DNA of 33,660 bases from Verrucomicrobiota bacterium. GTDB lineage: Bacteria; Verrucomicrobiota; Verrucomicrobiia; Limisphaerales; J093. This document shows positions 1 through 8,694 of the stretch, one piece after another (the stretch's first letter is position 1; each line of letters opens with the position of its first letter). The stretch is taken from positions 1-33,660 of the forward strand of contig JAKQDD010000066.1 of NCBI GenBank assembly GCA_029556615.1, read 5' to 3'. The notes below the pieces were generated by a model. It did no database searches, was not told where the DNA came from, and saw nothing but the letters and a program-made list of their open reading frames with translations. Position numbers and translations under genes: made by a program.

Positions 1-3000
1 CGGCGGGCGCAGGCGATCACGTTTACGGCGATAGGGGGTCAGCGGTATGGGGGTGCGCCGGTGGAGTGCGAGGCGAGTGCGAGCAGCGGGTTACCGGTGG
101 GCTTCGAGGTGGTTTCGGGGCCTGGGGCACTGGAGGGGAACGAGCTGCGGACGACAGGGGCGGGGACGATTGTGGTGCGTGCGGTGCAGGGTGGGGATGC
201 GCTATGGCTGCCGGCGCCGCCGGTCGAGCAGACCATCGAGGTGGCCAGGGGGCTTGCGGAGGTGGCGCTGTCGGGTCTGGCACAGGTATACGACGGGGGT
301 GCGAAGCCGATTGGGGTGACGACGACGCCGGGCGGCTTGGGTTTGCTGGTGACGTATGATGGGCAGCCGGCGGCTCCGGTGTTAGCGGGTTCTTACGCGG
401 TGGCGGCCACGGTGGTGGATCCGAATTGGGAAGGCACGGCGGCGGGGACACTGACCATCGCCAAGGGATCAGCAGGGGTCACGCTGGTGGGTCTGAGTCA
501 GGCATGGGATGGAACGGCCAAGAGCGTGTCTGTGACGACGGTTCCCGCCGGGTTGACGGTACAAGTTTCGTATGGCGGGGGCCAAGGCGCGCCTGCGGAG
601 GAGGGTTCGTACGCGGTGGCGGCGACGGTGGTGGACGCGAATTGGGAGGGGTCGGCGGCCGGGACGTTGCTGATTGCGAAGATTGTGAATGTGGCGGGCT
701 TTGTCTTTAACGACGCGGATGGCGACGGCGAGACGGGCGAGCACGAGGCCCGGATTGAAGGCGTCTCGGTGGACTTGGTGGCGGACGACGGCGAGACTGT
801 GGTCGAGACGGCGGTGACGGACGAGAACGGCGCCTTTGAGTTTCGTGGGATTGTTCCCGGGGCCTACTATGTGGATGAGCACGACCTGGAGGGCTATGTC
901 AGCACGACGGCTGGCCGGCGCGCCGTGAGCGTTCCCAGCGGGGACATGGTGTGGGTGACCTTTGGCGATCAGGAGGCGGGTGTTATCTCCGGTCTGGTAT
1001 TTCTGGATTTGAACGGGAACGGCTTGCGCGAGGCTGACGAGCCGGGCCTGGGCGGGGTGCGGATCACCTTGAAAGGCGGGGAACTGGCGGAGTCCACGGA
1101 CACCGATGCTGCCGGGGCGTATTCCTTCGCGGGTGTACCGGCTGGGACGTACACCGTTGAGGAGACGGATCCGCCGGGTCACACGAGCACGACGCCGAAC
1201 GTGCGGACTGTGAGCGTTGGCCCCGGAGGGTCTGCCACAGCCGGCTTTGGCGATCAGGCGGTGGGGACGATTCGCGGGGTGGTGTTCGAGGATTTGAACG
1301 GCAACGGGTCGCAGGAGAGCGGGGAACGGGGGCTTGAGGGCGTTGGGGTGCGACTTACAGGTTTGGGACAGGAGTGGGAGTCTGTCTCGGACGCAGTCGG
1401 GGCCTATGCGTTTGTCGGACTGGCGCCTGGATCGTATCTGGTCGAGGAAACTGATCCTGCCGGGTATGCGAGCACGACGCCGAACCAACGGAGCGTGAGT
1501 CTCGGCAGTGGCGGGGCCGCGTTTGGCAACTTCGGGGATCAGCCGGTGGGGAGCATCTCGGGCGTGGTTTTCAACGATGCCAACGGCAACGAGCAGTTGG
1601 ACGCGGGCGAGTCGGGCCTGGGAGGCGTGCTGGTGACCCTATTGGGCGAAGGCGTGTCGGTTGGGGCGCGGACGGCCGCCAACGGCACGTATGCGTTCAT
1701 CAACGTGCTGGCGGGTTCGTATTTCGTGGAGGAAACGGACCCGCCCGGGTTTGCCAGCATCAACGCGAACCGGAGGGCGGTCACGCTGACGGCGGGGAGT
1801 GCGGCGACGGCGACGTTTGCGGACCAGGCGATGGGGACGGTGGCGGGGGTGGTGTTCGAGGACACGAGCGGGGACGGCCGGCGCGATGCGGGCGAGCCCG
1901 GGCTTGGGGGCGTGGTGGTCACGCTGCGCGGCGTTGGGGAGGATCGTGTCGCGCGCACCGCGGGGGATGGCAGCTATGCGTTCACGACGGTGGTTGCGGG
2001 GAACTACAGCGTCGAGGAAACCGATCCGGCCGGGTTCACGAGCACGAGTCCGAACCAGCGGGCGATTTACTTGGCGAGTGGCGGGACGGCGACCGTGAGT
2101 TTTGGGGATCAGGCGATGGGCACGGTGAGCGGCTTGGTGTTCAACGATCTCAACGGGAACGGCGCCCGGGAGACCGGCGAGGCGGGTTTGGGCGGGGTGA
2201 AGATTGTCGTCACGGGCAGCGCCTTTCAGGCGGAGGTCCAGACCACCGGGGACGGATCCTACGCGCTGAGCGGTTTGACGCCCGGGGTGTACGTTGTGGT
2301 CGAGGTGGATCCCGAAGGTTTCACCAGCACCACGGCGAACGAGCGGACCGTGAGTCTGGCCAGTGGCGGAGCGGCCACGGCCAACTTCGGGGACCAGGCG
2401 GTGGGCACGCTGGGCGGCGTGGTGTACGAGGACAGCAATGGGAACGGGCGGCGGGACGCGGGCGAGCCGGGGATTGGCGGCGTGAGGATCCGGCTTTCGC
2501 AGGACAGCCAGGAGCTGAGGCTGACGACGACGGCCGGGGATGGCACGTATGGGATCGCGGGCCTGCCTGCGGGGGCGTACACGGTCGAGGAGACGGACCT
2601 GCCGGGCTTTGCCAGCACGACGCCGAACACGCTGGCGGTGACGCTGGCTGCCGGAGGGGCGGCGTCGGCGAGTTTCGGCGATCTTGCGGTGGGGCAGATC
2701 AGTGGGACGGTGTTCGAGGACCGGGACGGGAACGGTCTTCGGGGCGACAGCGAGCCTGGACTTGGCGGCGTGACGGTCACGCTGGTCGGCACGCAGCCGG
2801 ATCGGTCGGCGGTCACATCGGCCAACGGAGCCTATGGTTTCAATGACGTTCCGGCAGGATCCTACACCGTGGTCGAGTCCGACCCGCCGGGATTTGTGAG
2901 CACGACGGCGAACACGCGGAGTGTGAGCCTTGTCGCGGGCAGTGCTGCCACGGTCAGCTTTGGCGATCAAGCGGCGGGCCGGGTTGGCGGGGTCGTGTTT

Positions 3001-6000
3001 GCCGACGCCAACGGAAACGGCATCCGGGACGCGGGCGAGGCCGGCATGGGCGGCGTAGCGGTGGCGCTCTCGACTCTGGCCGGTGTGCCGGTCGCCGACA
3101 TTCAAACCAGCGGTGACGGCTCGTATGCATTTCTCGAGGTGGCGGCGGCGAGCTACACGGTGATCGAGACGGATCCCGAGGGCTTTGCGAGCACGACGCC
3201 GAATGTGCGGACGGTGCTGGTGGCGGCCGGGGGGTCGGCGACGGCGAACTTCGGCGATCAGGCGATGGGGACGATTAGCGGGTTGGTGTACAACGACACG
3301 AGTGGCAATGGTCTGCGGGACGCGGGCGAGGTCGGGTTGGGAGGGGTGACGGTCCGTCTGACGGGCGGTGCGGGTGTTGACCGTGTGATGCAGAGCGCAG
3401 GAGACGGTTCGTACAGCTTCTCGGGGGTGGTTCCCGGGGCGTACACGGTTGTCGAGACGGATCCGCCCGGGTTCACGAGCACATCGCCCAATGCGCTCGG
3501 CGTTAATCTGGCGAGCGGCGGTTCTGCGAGCGCCATGTTCGGGGATCAGGCAGTGGGGACGGTTACGGGCGTTGTGTTTGAGGATCGGAACGGGAACGGT
3601 CTTCAGGACGCCGGCGAGTCGGGTTTGGGTGGCGTTGTGGTGGCGCTTGCCAGCGAGGAGCGGACCGTGACGGCCACGACGGCTTTGGACGGCTCGTTCC
3701 AGTTCGCGGATGTCATTCCGGGCCTTTATGTGGCGACGGAGACGGATCCCTTGGGTTTTGTCAGCACCACGCCGAACCAGCGGACGCTCAATGTTGGCAG
3801 TGGCGGATCGGCGTCGGTGATTTTTGGCGATCAGGCGACGGGGACGGTGAGTGGGACGGTATTTGACGATCTGGACGGGAACGGAGTGCAGACAGTGGGC
3901 GAACCCGGTTTGGGGGGAGTGACCGTCACGCTCACCGCGGTGGGTGTGAACCGTTCTACGCAAACGGCGGGAGACGGCTCGTACAGCTTCTCGGGGGTGG
4001 TTCCCGGGGCGTACATGGTGACCGAGACGGATCCGCCCGGGTTTACGAGCACCACGGCGAACCGGCGGTCAGTGGTTCTGGAGAGCGGCAGCGCTGCGAC
4101 GGCGGCCTTTGGGGACCAGGCGACGGGAACGGTCAGCGGTCTTGTGTTTGACGACCAGAACGGCAATGGGCTGTTGGATCCTGGCGAACCGGGGCTTGCG
4201 GGCGTGTGGATCCAGCTCGTGGGGGCGGTCGAGAACTTCGAGACGGTGACCTCGGGAACGGGGGCGTATGCTTTTGTGAACATGGTGGCGGGGAGTTACA
4301 CGGTGGTCGAGGCGGATCCCGAGGGCTTTGCGAGCACGACGCCCAACGAGCAGTATGTGAGTCTTGCCGCGGCGGGTGCCGCGACTGCTTTGTTCGGTGA
4401 TCAGGCGGTCCAGACCATTTCCGGCACGGTGTTTGAGGATTTGAACGGCAACGGCGTGCAGGACGCCGGCGAAGCCGGGATTGCGGGGGTGGCGTTGCAG
4501 TTGATCCGGGTTGCGGACGAGGCGGTTGTGGCGGAGACAACCACGAGTGCGAACGGCGTGTTTGCCTTCACGCAGGTGCCGGTGGGCGACTACACCATTC
4601 GGGAGAAAGTCCCGGCGGGTTACACCGTCGGCACGGGGGCCTCCGGCCAGGTTGGCGGGACGGGTGGAACGGGGCTGCATCATGATCCCGAGTTGACCTT
4701 GGATCAGGGGGTGACGCTGGGTGAACGGGGCATCGCCAGCGCGAGCTTCGCCAACCAGGTCGTCGGCTCGATCTCCGGTCTGGTTTTCAACGACCTGAAT
4801 GGCAATGGCCAGTTTGATCCCGGGGAAGCCGGGATCGGGGGCGCCCGGATCCGGCTGATGGATCCCGAGAATCCGGCGGCGGCGAGGGAGGTCCTCACGG
4901 CCGGCAACGGAGCCTATCAATTCTCGAGCGTCACACCGGGGCACTACGCGATCAGCCAGGTGCCGTTGTCCGGCTACTACGTGACGGAGCCGGAGCAGGC
5001 GGTTGAACTTCCGCGTGCGGGGGCTGCGAGCGCCAATTTCGCGAATCGCGTGGGCGGCACCCTGTCGGGTCGGGTGTTTCACGATGAGAACGGCAATGGC
5101 CGGCAGGACAGCCGGGAAAGGGGTTTGGGAGGCATCACCGTGGTGGTGACGTCGAAGCTGCAGAACCCGCAGAGCGTGGTGACGGCCGGGGACGGTGCGT
5201 TTCTGTTCACGAGCCTGGCGCTGGGGACGCTGACCGTCACGGAGACCGATCCGGTCGGGTTCCACAGCACGACTCCGAATCGGGTGACGGTGAGCATGAC
5301 GTCGGTGGGGGCGGCTGCGAACTTTGGCGACCAGAGCGACCTGATCCAGCCCCCGCGAATTGTCGAGCCGCCGGCGGCGGCGACGGTGTCGGTCGGGGAC
5401 CCGGTGACGCTCAAGGTGGTGGCCACCGGCACGGCGCCGCTGCGCTACCAGTGGCTGAAGAACGAGGTTCCGATCCCGGGCGCCATCCAGGCCGAATACG
5501 TGATCGGGAGCGCACGACCCGAGGATGCGGGCGATTACGCGGTGAAGGTCGTCAACATCACCGGTTCCGAGACCAGCGCGTCGGCCCGCCTCGAGGTGGT
5601 CCTCACGGATCCGTTTGCGCTTTGGGTGCTCGAGCATCAACTGCCTACGGGCCGACAGGGCGAGGCCGACGATGCGGATGGCGACCGGCTGGCGAACCTG
5701 TTGGAATTTGCGTTGGGCACGGATCCGATGGCGGACACGACTTCGAGCCTGGTGACGGCGGGGGTTGTGTCGGTCGATGGCCAGGATCACTTGGTTCTGC
5801 GGTTCCCGTGGGCTCGACGGGCGACGAGCGTGCGCGCCTGCCTGGCGGTTTCGGACAACCTGCGGGTCTGGTCGGAAGCGGCCGCGACCTTCCGGCTTGC
5901 CGGTCCGGTCGATGCCGACACGGACCGGGCGGAGCTGGTCGAGTCGGCGCCGATGACCCAGCCCGGGCATCAGTTCTATCGGCTCGAGATCAAGCCTGCG

Positions 6001-6012
6001 GAGGGGCCCTGA
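1..6012 (+). CDS. Giant secreted/surface protein with 16 SdrB-like repeats (5' partial)
   Basis: The frame is open from the first base of the window, so the N-terminus and any signal peptide lie off the left edge; 2003 codons plus stop are visible. Numbering from the window start, residues about 80-226 are two MBG/YDG-like domains (motifs AQVYDGGAKP and SQAWDGTAKS, each ending in 'GTLxIAK'). Residues 229-1779 are 16 tandem SdrB/Cna-B-like beta-sandwich domains of about 95 residues, with Ca-binding-like 'DLNGNG' loops, 'GLGGV', 'GSYxVxETDPxGFxSTTPN' and 'FGDQAxG'. Then comes one Ig-like domain (about 1780-1870, 'YQWLKNEVPIPGA', 'DAGDYAVKV') and a tail with 'DADGDRLANLLEFALGTDP' ending in 'FYRLEIK'. 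Such proteins act outside the cell as stalks or adhesins; the binding partner cannot be read here. No LPXTG sortase signal is seen. Homology of the repeats is certain, the biological role is inference. Confidence 0.9.
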   Translation, partial: RRAQAITFTAIGGQRYGGAPVECEASASSGLPVGFEVVSGPGALEGNELRTTGAGTIVVRAVQGGDALWLPAPPVEQTIEVARGLAEVALSGLAQVYDGGAKPIGVTTTPGGLGLLVTYDGQPAAPVLAGSYAVAATVVDPNWEGTAAGTLTIAKGSAGVTLVGLSQAWDGTAKSVSVTTVPAGLTVQVSYGGGQGAPAEEGSYAVAATVVDANWEGSAAGTLLIAKIVNVAGFVFNDADGDGETGEHEARIEGVSVDLVADDGETVVETAVTDENGAFEFRGIVPGAYYVDEHDLEGYVSTTAGRRAVSVPSGDMVWVTFGDQEAGVISGLVFLDLNGNGLREADEPGLGGVRITLKGGELAESTDTDAAGAYSFAGVPAGTYTVEETDPPGHTSTTPNVRTVSVGPGGSATAGFGDQAVGTIRGVVFEDLNGNGSQESGERGLEGVGVRLTGLGQEWESVSDAVGAYAFVGLAPGSYLVEETDPAGYASTTPNQRSVSLGSGGAAFGNFGDQPVGSISGVVFNDANGNEQLDAGESGLGGVLVTLLGEGVSVGARTAANGTYAFINVLAGSYFVEETDPPGFASINANRRAVTLTAGSAATATFADQAMGTVAGVVFEDTSGDGRRDAGEPGLGGVVVTLRGVGEDRVARTAGDGSYAFTTVVAGNYSVEETDPAGFTSTSPNQRAIYLASGGTATVSFGDQAMGTVSGLVFNDLNGNGARETGEAGLGGVKIVVTGSAFQAEVQTTGDGSYALSGLTPGVYVVVEVDPEGFTSTTANERTVSLASGGAATANFGDQAVGTLGGVVYEDSNGNGRRDAGEPGIGGVRIRLSQDSQELRLTTTAGDGTYGIAGLPAGAYTVEETDLPGFASTTPNTLAVTLAAGGAASASFGDLAVGQISGTVFEDRDGNGLRGDSEPGLGGVTVTLVGTQPDRSAVTSANGAYGFNDVPAGSYTVVESDPPGFVSTTANTRSVSLVAGSAATVSFGDQAAGRVGGVVFADANGNGIRDAGEAGMGGVAVALSTLAGVPVADIQTSGDGSYAFLEVAAASYTVIETDPEGFASTTPNVRTVLVAAGGSATANFGDQAMGTISGLVYNDTSGNGLRDAGEVGLGGVTVRLTGGAGVDRVMQSAGDGSYSFSGVVPGAYTVVETDPPGFTSTSPNALGVNLASGGSASAMFGDQAVGTVTGVVFEDRNGNGLQDAGESGLGGVVVALASEERTVTATTALDGSFQFADVIPGLYVATETDPLGFVSTTPNQRTLNVGSGGSASVIFGDQATGTVSGTVFDDLDGNGVQTVGEPGLGGVTVTLTAVGVNRSTQTAGDGSYSFSGVVPGAYMVTETDPPGFTSTTANRRSVVLESGSAATAAFGDQATGTVSGLVFDDQNGNGLLDPGEPGLAGVWIQLVGAVENFETVTSGTGAYAFVNMVAGSYTVVEADPEGFASTTPNEQYVSLAAAGAATALFGDQAVQTISGTVFEDLNGNGVQDAGEAGIAGVALQLIRVADEAVVAETTTSANGVFAFTQVPVGDYTIREKVPAGYTVGTGASGQVGGTGGTGLHHDPELTLDQGVTLGERGIASASFANQVVGSISGLVFNDLNGNGQFDPGEAGIGGARIRLMDPENPAAAREVLTAGNGAYQFSSVTPGHYAISQVPLSGYYVTEPEQAVELPRAGAASANFANRVGGTLSGRVFHDENGNGRQDSRERGLGGITVVVTSKLQNPQSVVTAGDGAFLFTSLALGTLTVTETDPVGFHSTTPNRVTVSMTSVGAAANFGDQSDLIQPPRIVEPPAAATVSVGDPVTLKVVATGTAPLRYQWLKNEVPIPGAIQAEYVIGSARPEDAGDYAVKVVNITGSETSASARLEVVLTDPFALWVLEHQLPTGRQGEADDADGDRLANLLEFALGTDPMADTTSSLVTAGVVSVDGQDHLVLRFPWARRATSVRACLAVSDNLRVWSEAAATFRLAGPVDADTDRAELVESAPMTQPGHQFYRLEIKPAEGP
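685..5337 (+). repeat. Tandem array of 16 SdrB-domain-coding units (~285 bp each)
   Basis: Sixteen consecutive in-frame units of about 95 codons, each opening with a 'G.VF.D.NGNG' motif and closing with 'FGDQAxG'. Units 2-13 are most alike. Unit 1 has a DADGDGETGE loop, and units 14-16 drift in sequence; unit 14 carries a Gly-rich insertion around 'GTGGTGLHHD'. Nucleotide identity between neighbouring units is patchy, not perfect, so the array is not a recent expansion throughout, but blocks such as those at 3409-3440 and 3979-4010 are nearly identical. Confidence 0.9.
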
Positions 6013-6033
6013 GCGCGCGGCCGCATTCTGTAG

Positions 6034-6061
6034 CCGCTCGCGGTGCGGGCGGCGCGAGCGG
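6034..6061 (+). terminator. Candidate terminator hairpin after the SdrB-repeat gene
   Basis: Starting 21 bases after the stop codon, CCGCTCGCG (6034-6042) pairs with CGCGAGCGG (6053-6061) across a 10-base G-rich loop. There is no T tract after it, so it may be a weak or Rho-assisted terminator. Confidence 0.4.
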
Positions 6062-6233
6062 GGGGTCTGCGGGGTGGGGCGGGGGCTTGGATTCCGCTGA
6101 GGGGACGGTAGAGTCTCCGACTCTTGTTCGAGGCCCCGCGCGTCAAAAGCACCAGTTATCCGAGGGGGGGACATCCTCAGCGTTGTTTTTCTTCAGCTTT
6201 CGAAGGATTCTGGTGTATGATCGAGGGCAGCTT

Positions 6234-7400
6234 ATGAAGCTGACGATGGTGTTATTGTGGGGGTTGTCGGGTTTGCTTGGGGCTGATGGTGCCGTGGTGC
6301 CGGTTCGGCAGGCGGTGGCGCCGCCTGCGTCGCCTGCAACGGCGGTGCCGGGGCCGGGCCCGAGGATCCGGTTTGCGGAGACGGTGCACGATTTTGGGAA
6401 GATCGAGGTTGGAACCGTGGTGAAGCACGACTTTGTTTTCACCAACATCGGCACGGCCGTGCTCGAGATCACGGAAGTCCGGCCCGGGTGCGGTTGCACG
6501 ACGACGGGGACATGGGACCGGCGGGTTGAGCCGGGGCAGACCGGGAAGATCCCGCTGCAGTTCAACTCGTCGGGCTTCAGCGGCACGATCGGGAAGAACA
6601 TGACGGTGTTCTGCAACGATCCCGAGCGCGCGACGCTTTTCCTTCAGGTGCGGGGCACGGTCTGGCGTCCGATCGAGATCACGCCGCCGAGCCTGTATTT
6701 CAGCGTGGCAGGCGAGACGGCGACCAACGAGACTCGCGTGGTTCGGATCATCAACAATCTGGATGAACCGCTCACGCTCTCGGACCCGGCATGCACGAAT
6801 CAGTCGCTGGGGCTGGAATTGCGGACGGTCACGGAAGGCAAGGAATACGAGTTGCGCGTGACGACGCGTCCGCCCTTCAGCACGGGTCATGTCCAGGCGC
6901 CGGTGACGCTATCGACGTCGGTCACCAATCCGGCGGTGATCACGATTCCGACCTATGTTTATGTGCAGCCGGCGGTTCAGGTGGTTCCCTCCCACATCAC
7001 GATTCCCTCGGGGCAGCTCGCCGCATCGTTCAAGCCGGCGATCACGATTCGGGGCACGGGCACGAACACGCTGAGCCTGTCCGATCCCGCCATCGACCTG
7101 GAGGGTGCCACGGTCACGGTGAGGGAGATTCAGCCGGGAAAGGTGTTCACGGTGCAGTTGAGTCTCCCGGCGGGATTTCAGCTCCAGCCGACACAGAAGG
7201 CGGTGCTGAGTGTGAAGACGAGCCATCCCAGGTTCCCGGTGATCACCGTGCCGCTGATTCAGTCGCAGCGCCCGCTCGTCCTGCCGTCCCAACGCACTCC
7301 GGCGGCAGTGGCGCCCCGGTCTCAGCCTCCGCCGCCGCCTCCGCCGTTGCTGGCGCGGCCCCTCGAGTTTCAAACACCTCCCCCGATGCCCACCGAGTGA
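6234..7400 (+). CDS. Exported DUF1573 domain protein
   Basis: 388 residues. The open frame extends far upstream, but ATG 6234 is chosen because GAGGG at 6223-6227 lies at good spacing and the encoded N-terminus (MKLTMVLLWGLSGLLGADG) is a signal peptide. Residues about 45-140 match DUF1573: 'HDFGKIEVGTVVKHDFVFTN', then 'PGCGCTT' and 'VEPGQTGKI'. The rest looks like two more Ig-like beta domains, and the protein ends in a Pro-rich tail with a run of seven prolines. DUF1573 proteins are periplasmic or cell-envelope Ig-like proteins of unknown biochemical role. The stop codon overlaps the start of the rhodanese gene (TGATG), so the two are translationally coupled. The adjacent 'CGC' cysteines could be redox-active or structural; that is inference. 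Confidence 0.85.
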   Translation: MKLTMVLLWGLSGLLGADGAVVPVRQAVAPPASPATAVPGPGPRIRFAETVHDFGKIEVGTVVKHDFVFTNIGTAVLEITEVRPGCGCTTTGTWDRRVEPGQTGKIPLQFNSSGFSGTIGKNMTVFCNDPERATLFLQVRGTVWRPIEITPPSLYFSVAGETATNETRVVRIINNLDEPLTLSDPACTNQSLGLELRTVTEGKEYELRVTTRPPFSTGHVQAPVTLSTSVTNPAVITIPTYVYVQPAVQVVPSHITIPSGQLAASFKPAITIRGTGTNTLSLSDPAIDLEGATVTVREIQPGKVFTVQLSLPAGFQLQPTQKAVLSVKTSHPRFPVITVPLIQSQRPLVLPSQRTPAAVAPRSQPPPPPPPLLARPLEFQTPPPMPTE

Positions 7401-8074
7401 TGGAGCGTTCCCCTCAGCACGCTCCACTCGGGTTGGTCGGGCGAGCGCGGCGTGTCGCGGTCGAGGCGGCTGTGGTGACGGCCGTTGGCTTGGTTCTGGC
7501 CCTGCTGGCCAACATCATCTCCCCTCGGGGGCTTTCCTTGGGGCGCAACTACTTCCCGCGGAATGAACATCCGGCGCCGGCATTTGGGGTTACGGGAGCG
7601 CCACAGACGGCCGAGGTGTCTGATGTGCCGTCGGCGTCTGATGTTACAAATGCCCTGGCGGTGAGACTGGAGGCGGAGGGCCTGAAGTTGCTCGGCATGC
7701 CTGAGGTCACGGCTTTGTACCGCGATCCGCGCCGGGAGCAGGAGCTGGTGGTCTTCATCGACGCGCGCAACGACCGCGAGTACGAGGCAGGGCACGTGCC
7801 GGGGGCCTATCTGTTCGATCGGTATTATCCCGAGCAGCACTTGCCTGTGGTTCTGCCGGTATGTCAACAAGCGGAGGCGATCGCCGTGTACTGTGCCGGG
7901 GGGGACTGTGAGGACAGCGAATTTGCCGCGCTGGCCCTGAGAGACGCGGGGATTCCCGTCGAGCGACTGGGGATTTGCGCCGGCGGGTTAGAGGCCTGGG
8001 TGACCCATGGTCTCCCCGTGGAGGTGGGCATGCGGGGAAGCGGGGTTCTGAAGGAAGAAGGGGCCACGCGATGA
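7400..8074 (+). CDS. Membrane-anchored rhodanese-like sulfurtransferase
   Basis: 224 residues, starting at the ATG that overlaps the previous stop codon. Residues about 18-40 form a transmembrane helix (VAVEAAVVTAVGLVLALLAN). A linker leads to a rhodanese domain at about 90-215: 'VVFIDARNDREYEAGHVPGA', then the active loop 'VYCAGGDCEDS' with the candidate catalytic cysteine at residue 165, and the closing 'GGLEAWVTHGLPVE'. Rhodaneses carry sulfur as a cysteine persulfide; the N-terminal anchor suggests the domain acts at the membrane, probably on the outer face. It is coupled by ATGA to the DoxX/MauE-like gene and by TGATG to the DUF1573 gene. The physiological sulfur donor and acceptor are not deducible. 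Confidence 0.85.
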   Translation: MERSPQHAPLGLVGRARRVAVEAAVVTAVGLVLALLANIISPRGLSLGRNYFPRNEHPAPAFGVTGAPQTAEVSDVPSASDVTNALAVRLEAEGLKLLGMPEVTALYRDPRREQELVVFIDARNDREYEAGHVPGAYLFDRYYPEQHLPVVLPVCQQAEAIAVYCAGGDCEDSEFAALALRDAGIPVERLGICAGGLEAWVTHGLPVEVGMRGSGVLKEEGATR

Positions 8075-8694
8075 CGGCTGGTTCTCAGGGCGGTTCTGGG
8101 GGACCGCGGTGGCATGATGTGCTGGGGTTGCTCGTGCGGTTGGCTCTGGGAGGTACGTATGTGTGGATGGGGCTCGCGAAGGCGGTCTACCCGGCGGATT
8201 TTCTGAAGCTGGTGCGGGAATACGGTTTCATCGACAACCCCTTGGGACTGAACCTGATCGCATCCGTGCTTCCGTGGTTTGAGGTCTTTTGCGGCCTGTT
8301 GATCCTCGGGGGAGTGGCAGTGCGGGGGGCGGCGGTGGTATCTCTGGCCATGTTGATGCCCTTCACGGCCTTGGTTTGGAAGCGGGCGCTCATGGTACAG
8401 GCGGCGATGGGCGTACCGTTCTGCTCGATCCGGTTCGACTGCGGGTGTGGTGCCGGCGAGGTTTGGATCTGCCACAAGCTGATCGAGAACGGGCTGCTGA
8501 TTATGCTTTCGCTTTGGCTGCTTGCGGTTCGGAGGCCGGGGTGGTGTTTGTGGCATTCGCCGTTGGATCGAGCGACGTCGCAGGGCGCCGGACGCTTGGC
8601 GTGGGGGGCTGCCAAAAGAGAAAGGCCGGACAAACAGGTCCGGCCCTTTCACACACGTGCACCTGAGAACGGGTGCATCGACAACCGGGAGTAG
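8071..8694 (+). CDS. DoxX/MauE-like membrane protein
   Basis: 207 residues, with ATG 8071 overlapping the previous gene by ATGA. Four hydrophobic segments lie near residues 17-37, 59-80, 84-103 and 138-152, as in DoxX/MauE-type four-helix membrane proteins. The opening 'VRLALGGTYVWMGLAKAVYP' and the 'LPWFEVFCGLLIL' segment are typical. A cysteine-rich loop follows (Cys118, 124, 126, 134 in 'CSIRFDCGCGAGEVWICHK'), as in MauE-like proteins thought to work with thiol redox partners. The family usually ends soon after the fourth helix. Here about 50 more residues follow, and the frame runs through a terminator-like hairpin from residue 184 on, so the last 24 residues may be fortuitous. A role in a membrane thiol or sulfur redox unit with the coupled rhodanese is inference. 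Confidence 0.8.
   Translation: MTAGSQGGSGGPRWHDVLGLLVRLALGGTYVWMGLAKAVYPADFLKLVREYGFIDNPLGLNLIASVLPWFEVFCGLLILGGVAVRGAAVVSLAMLMPFTALVWKRALMVQAAMGVPFCSIRFDCGCGAGEVWICHKLIENGLLIMLSLWLLAVRRPGWCLWHSPLDRATSQGAGRLAWGAAKRERPDKQVRPFHTRAPENGCIDNRE
8621..8649 (+). terminator. Terminator-like hairpin inside the 3' end of the DoxX-like frame
   Basis: GGCCGGAC (8624-8631) pairs with GTCCGGCC (8638-8645) around a six-base loop; flanking AAA and CTTTC extend the stem with one bulge. It would end the DUF1573-rhodanese-DoxX transcript, but lies 45 bases before the stop codon of the last gene. Confidence 0.55.

Noticed and set aside
685..5337. CRISPR-like or satellite repeat
   Set aside because: The repeat unit is a ~95-codon protein domain in frame, with no short identical repeats and no spacers.
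6110..6123. AGAGTC...GACTCT hairpin before the DUF1573 gene, resembling the arm TAGAGTC of the dispersed repeat
   Set aside because: Only seven bases match and the conserved core is absent, so it cannot be called a repeat fragment.
1639..6174. Minus-strand open frames of about 700-770 codons opposite the SdrB-repeat gene
   Set aside because: They are produced by the repeat period and the high G+C; they are Arg/His/Pro-rich, with no recognisable domain, whereas the plus strand encodes clear SdrB domains.
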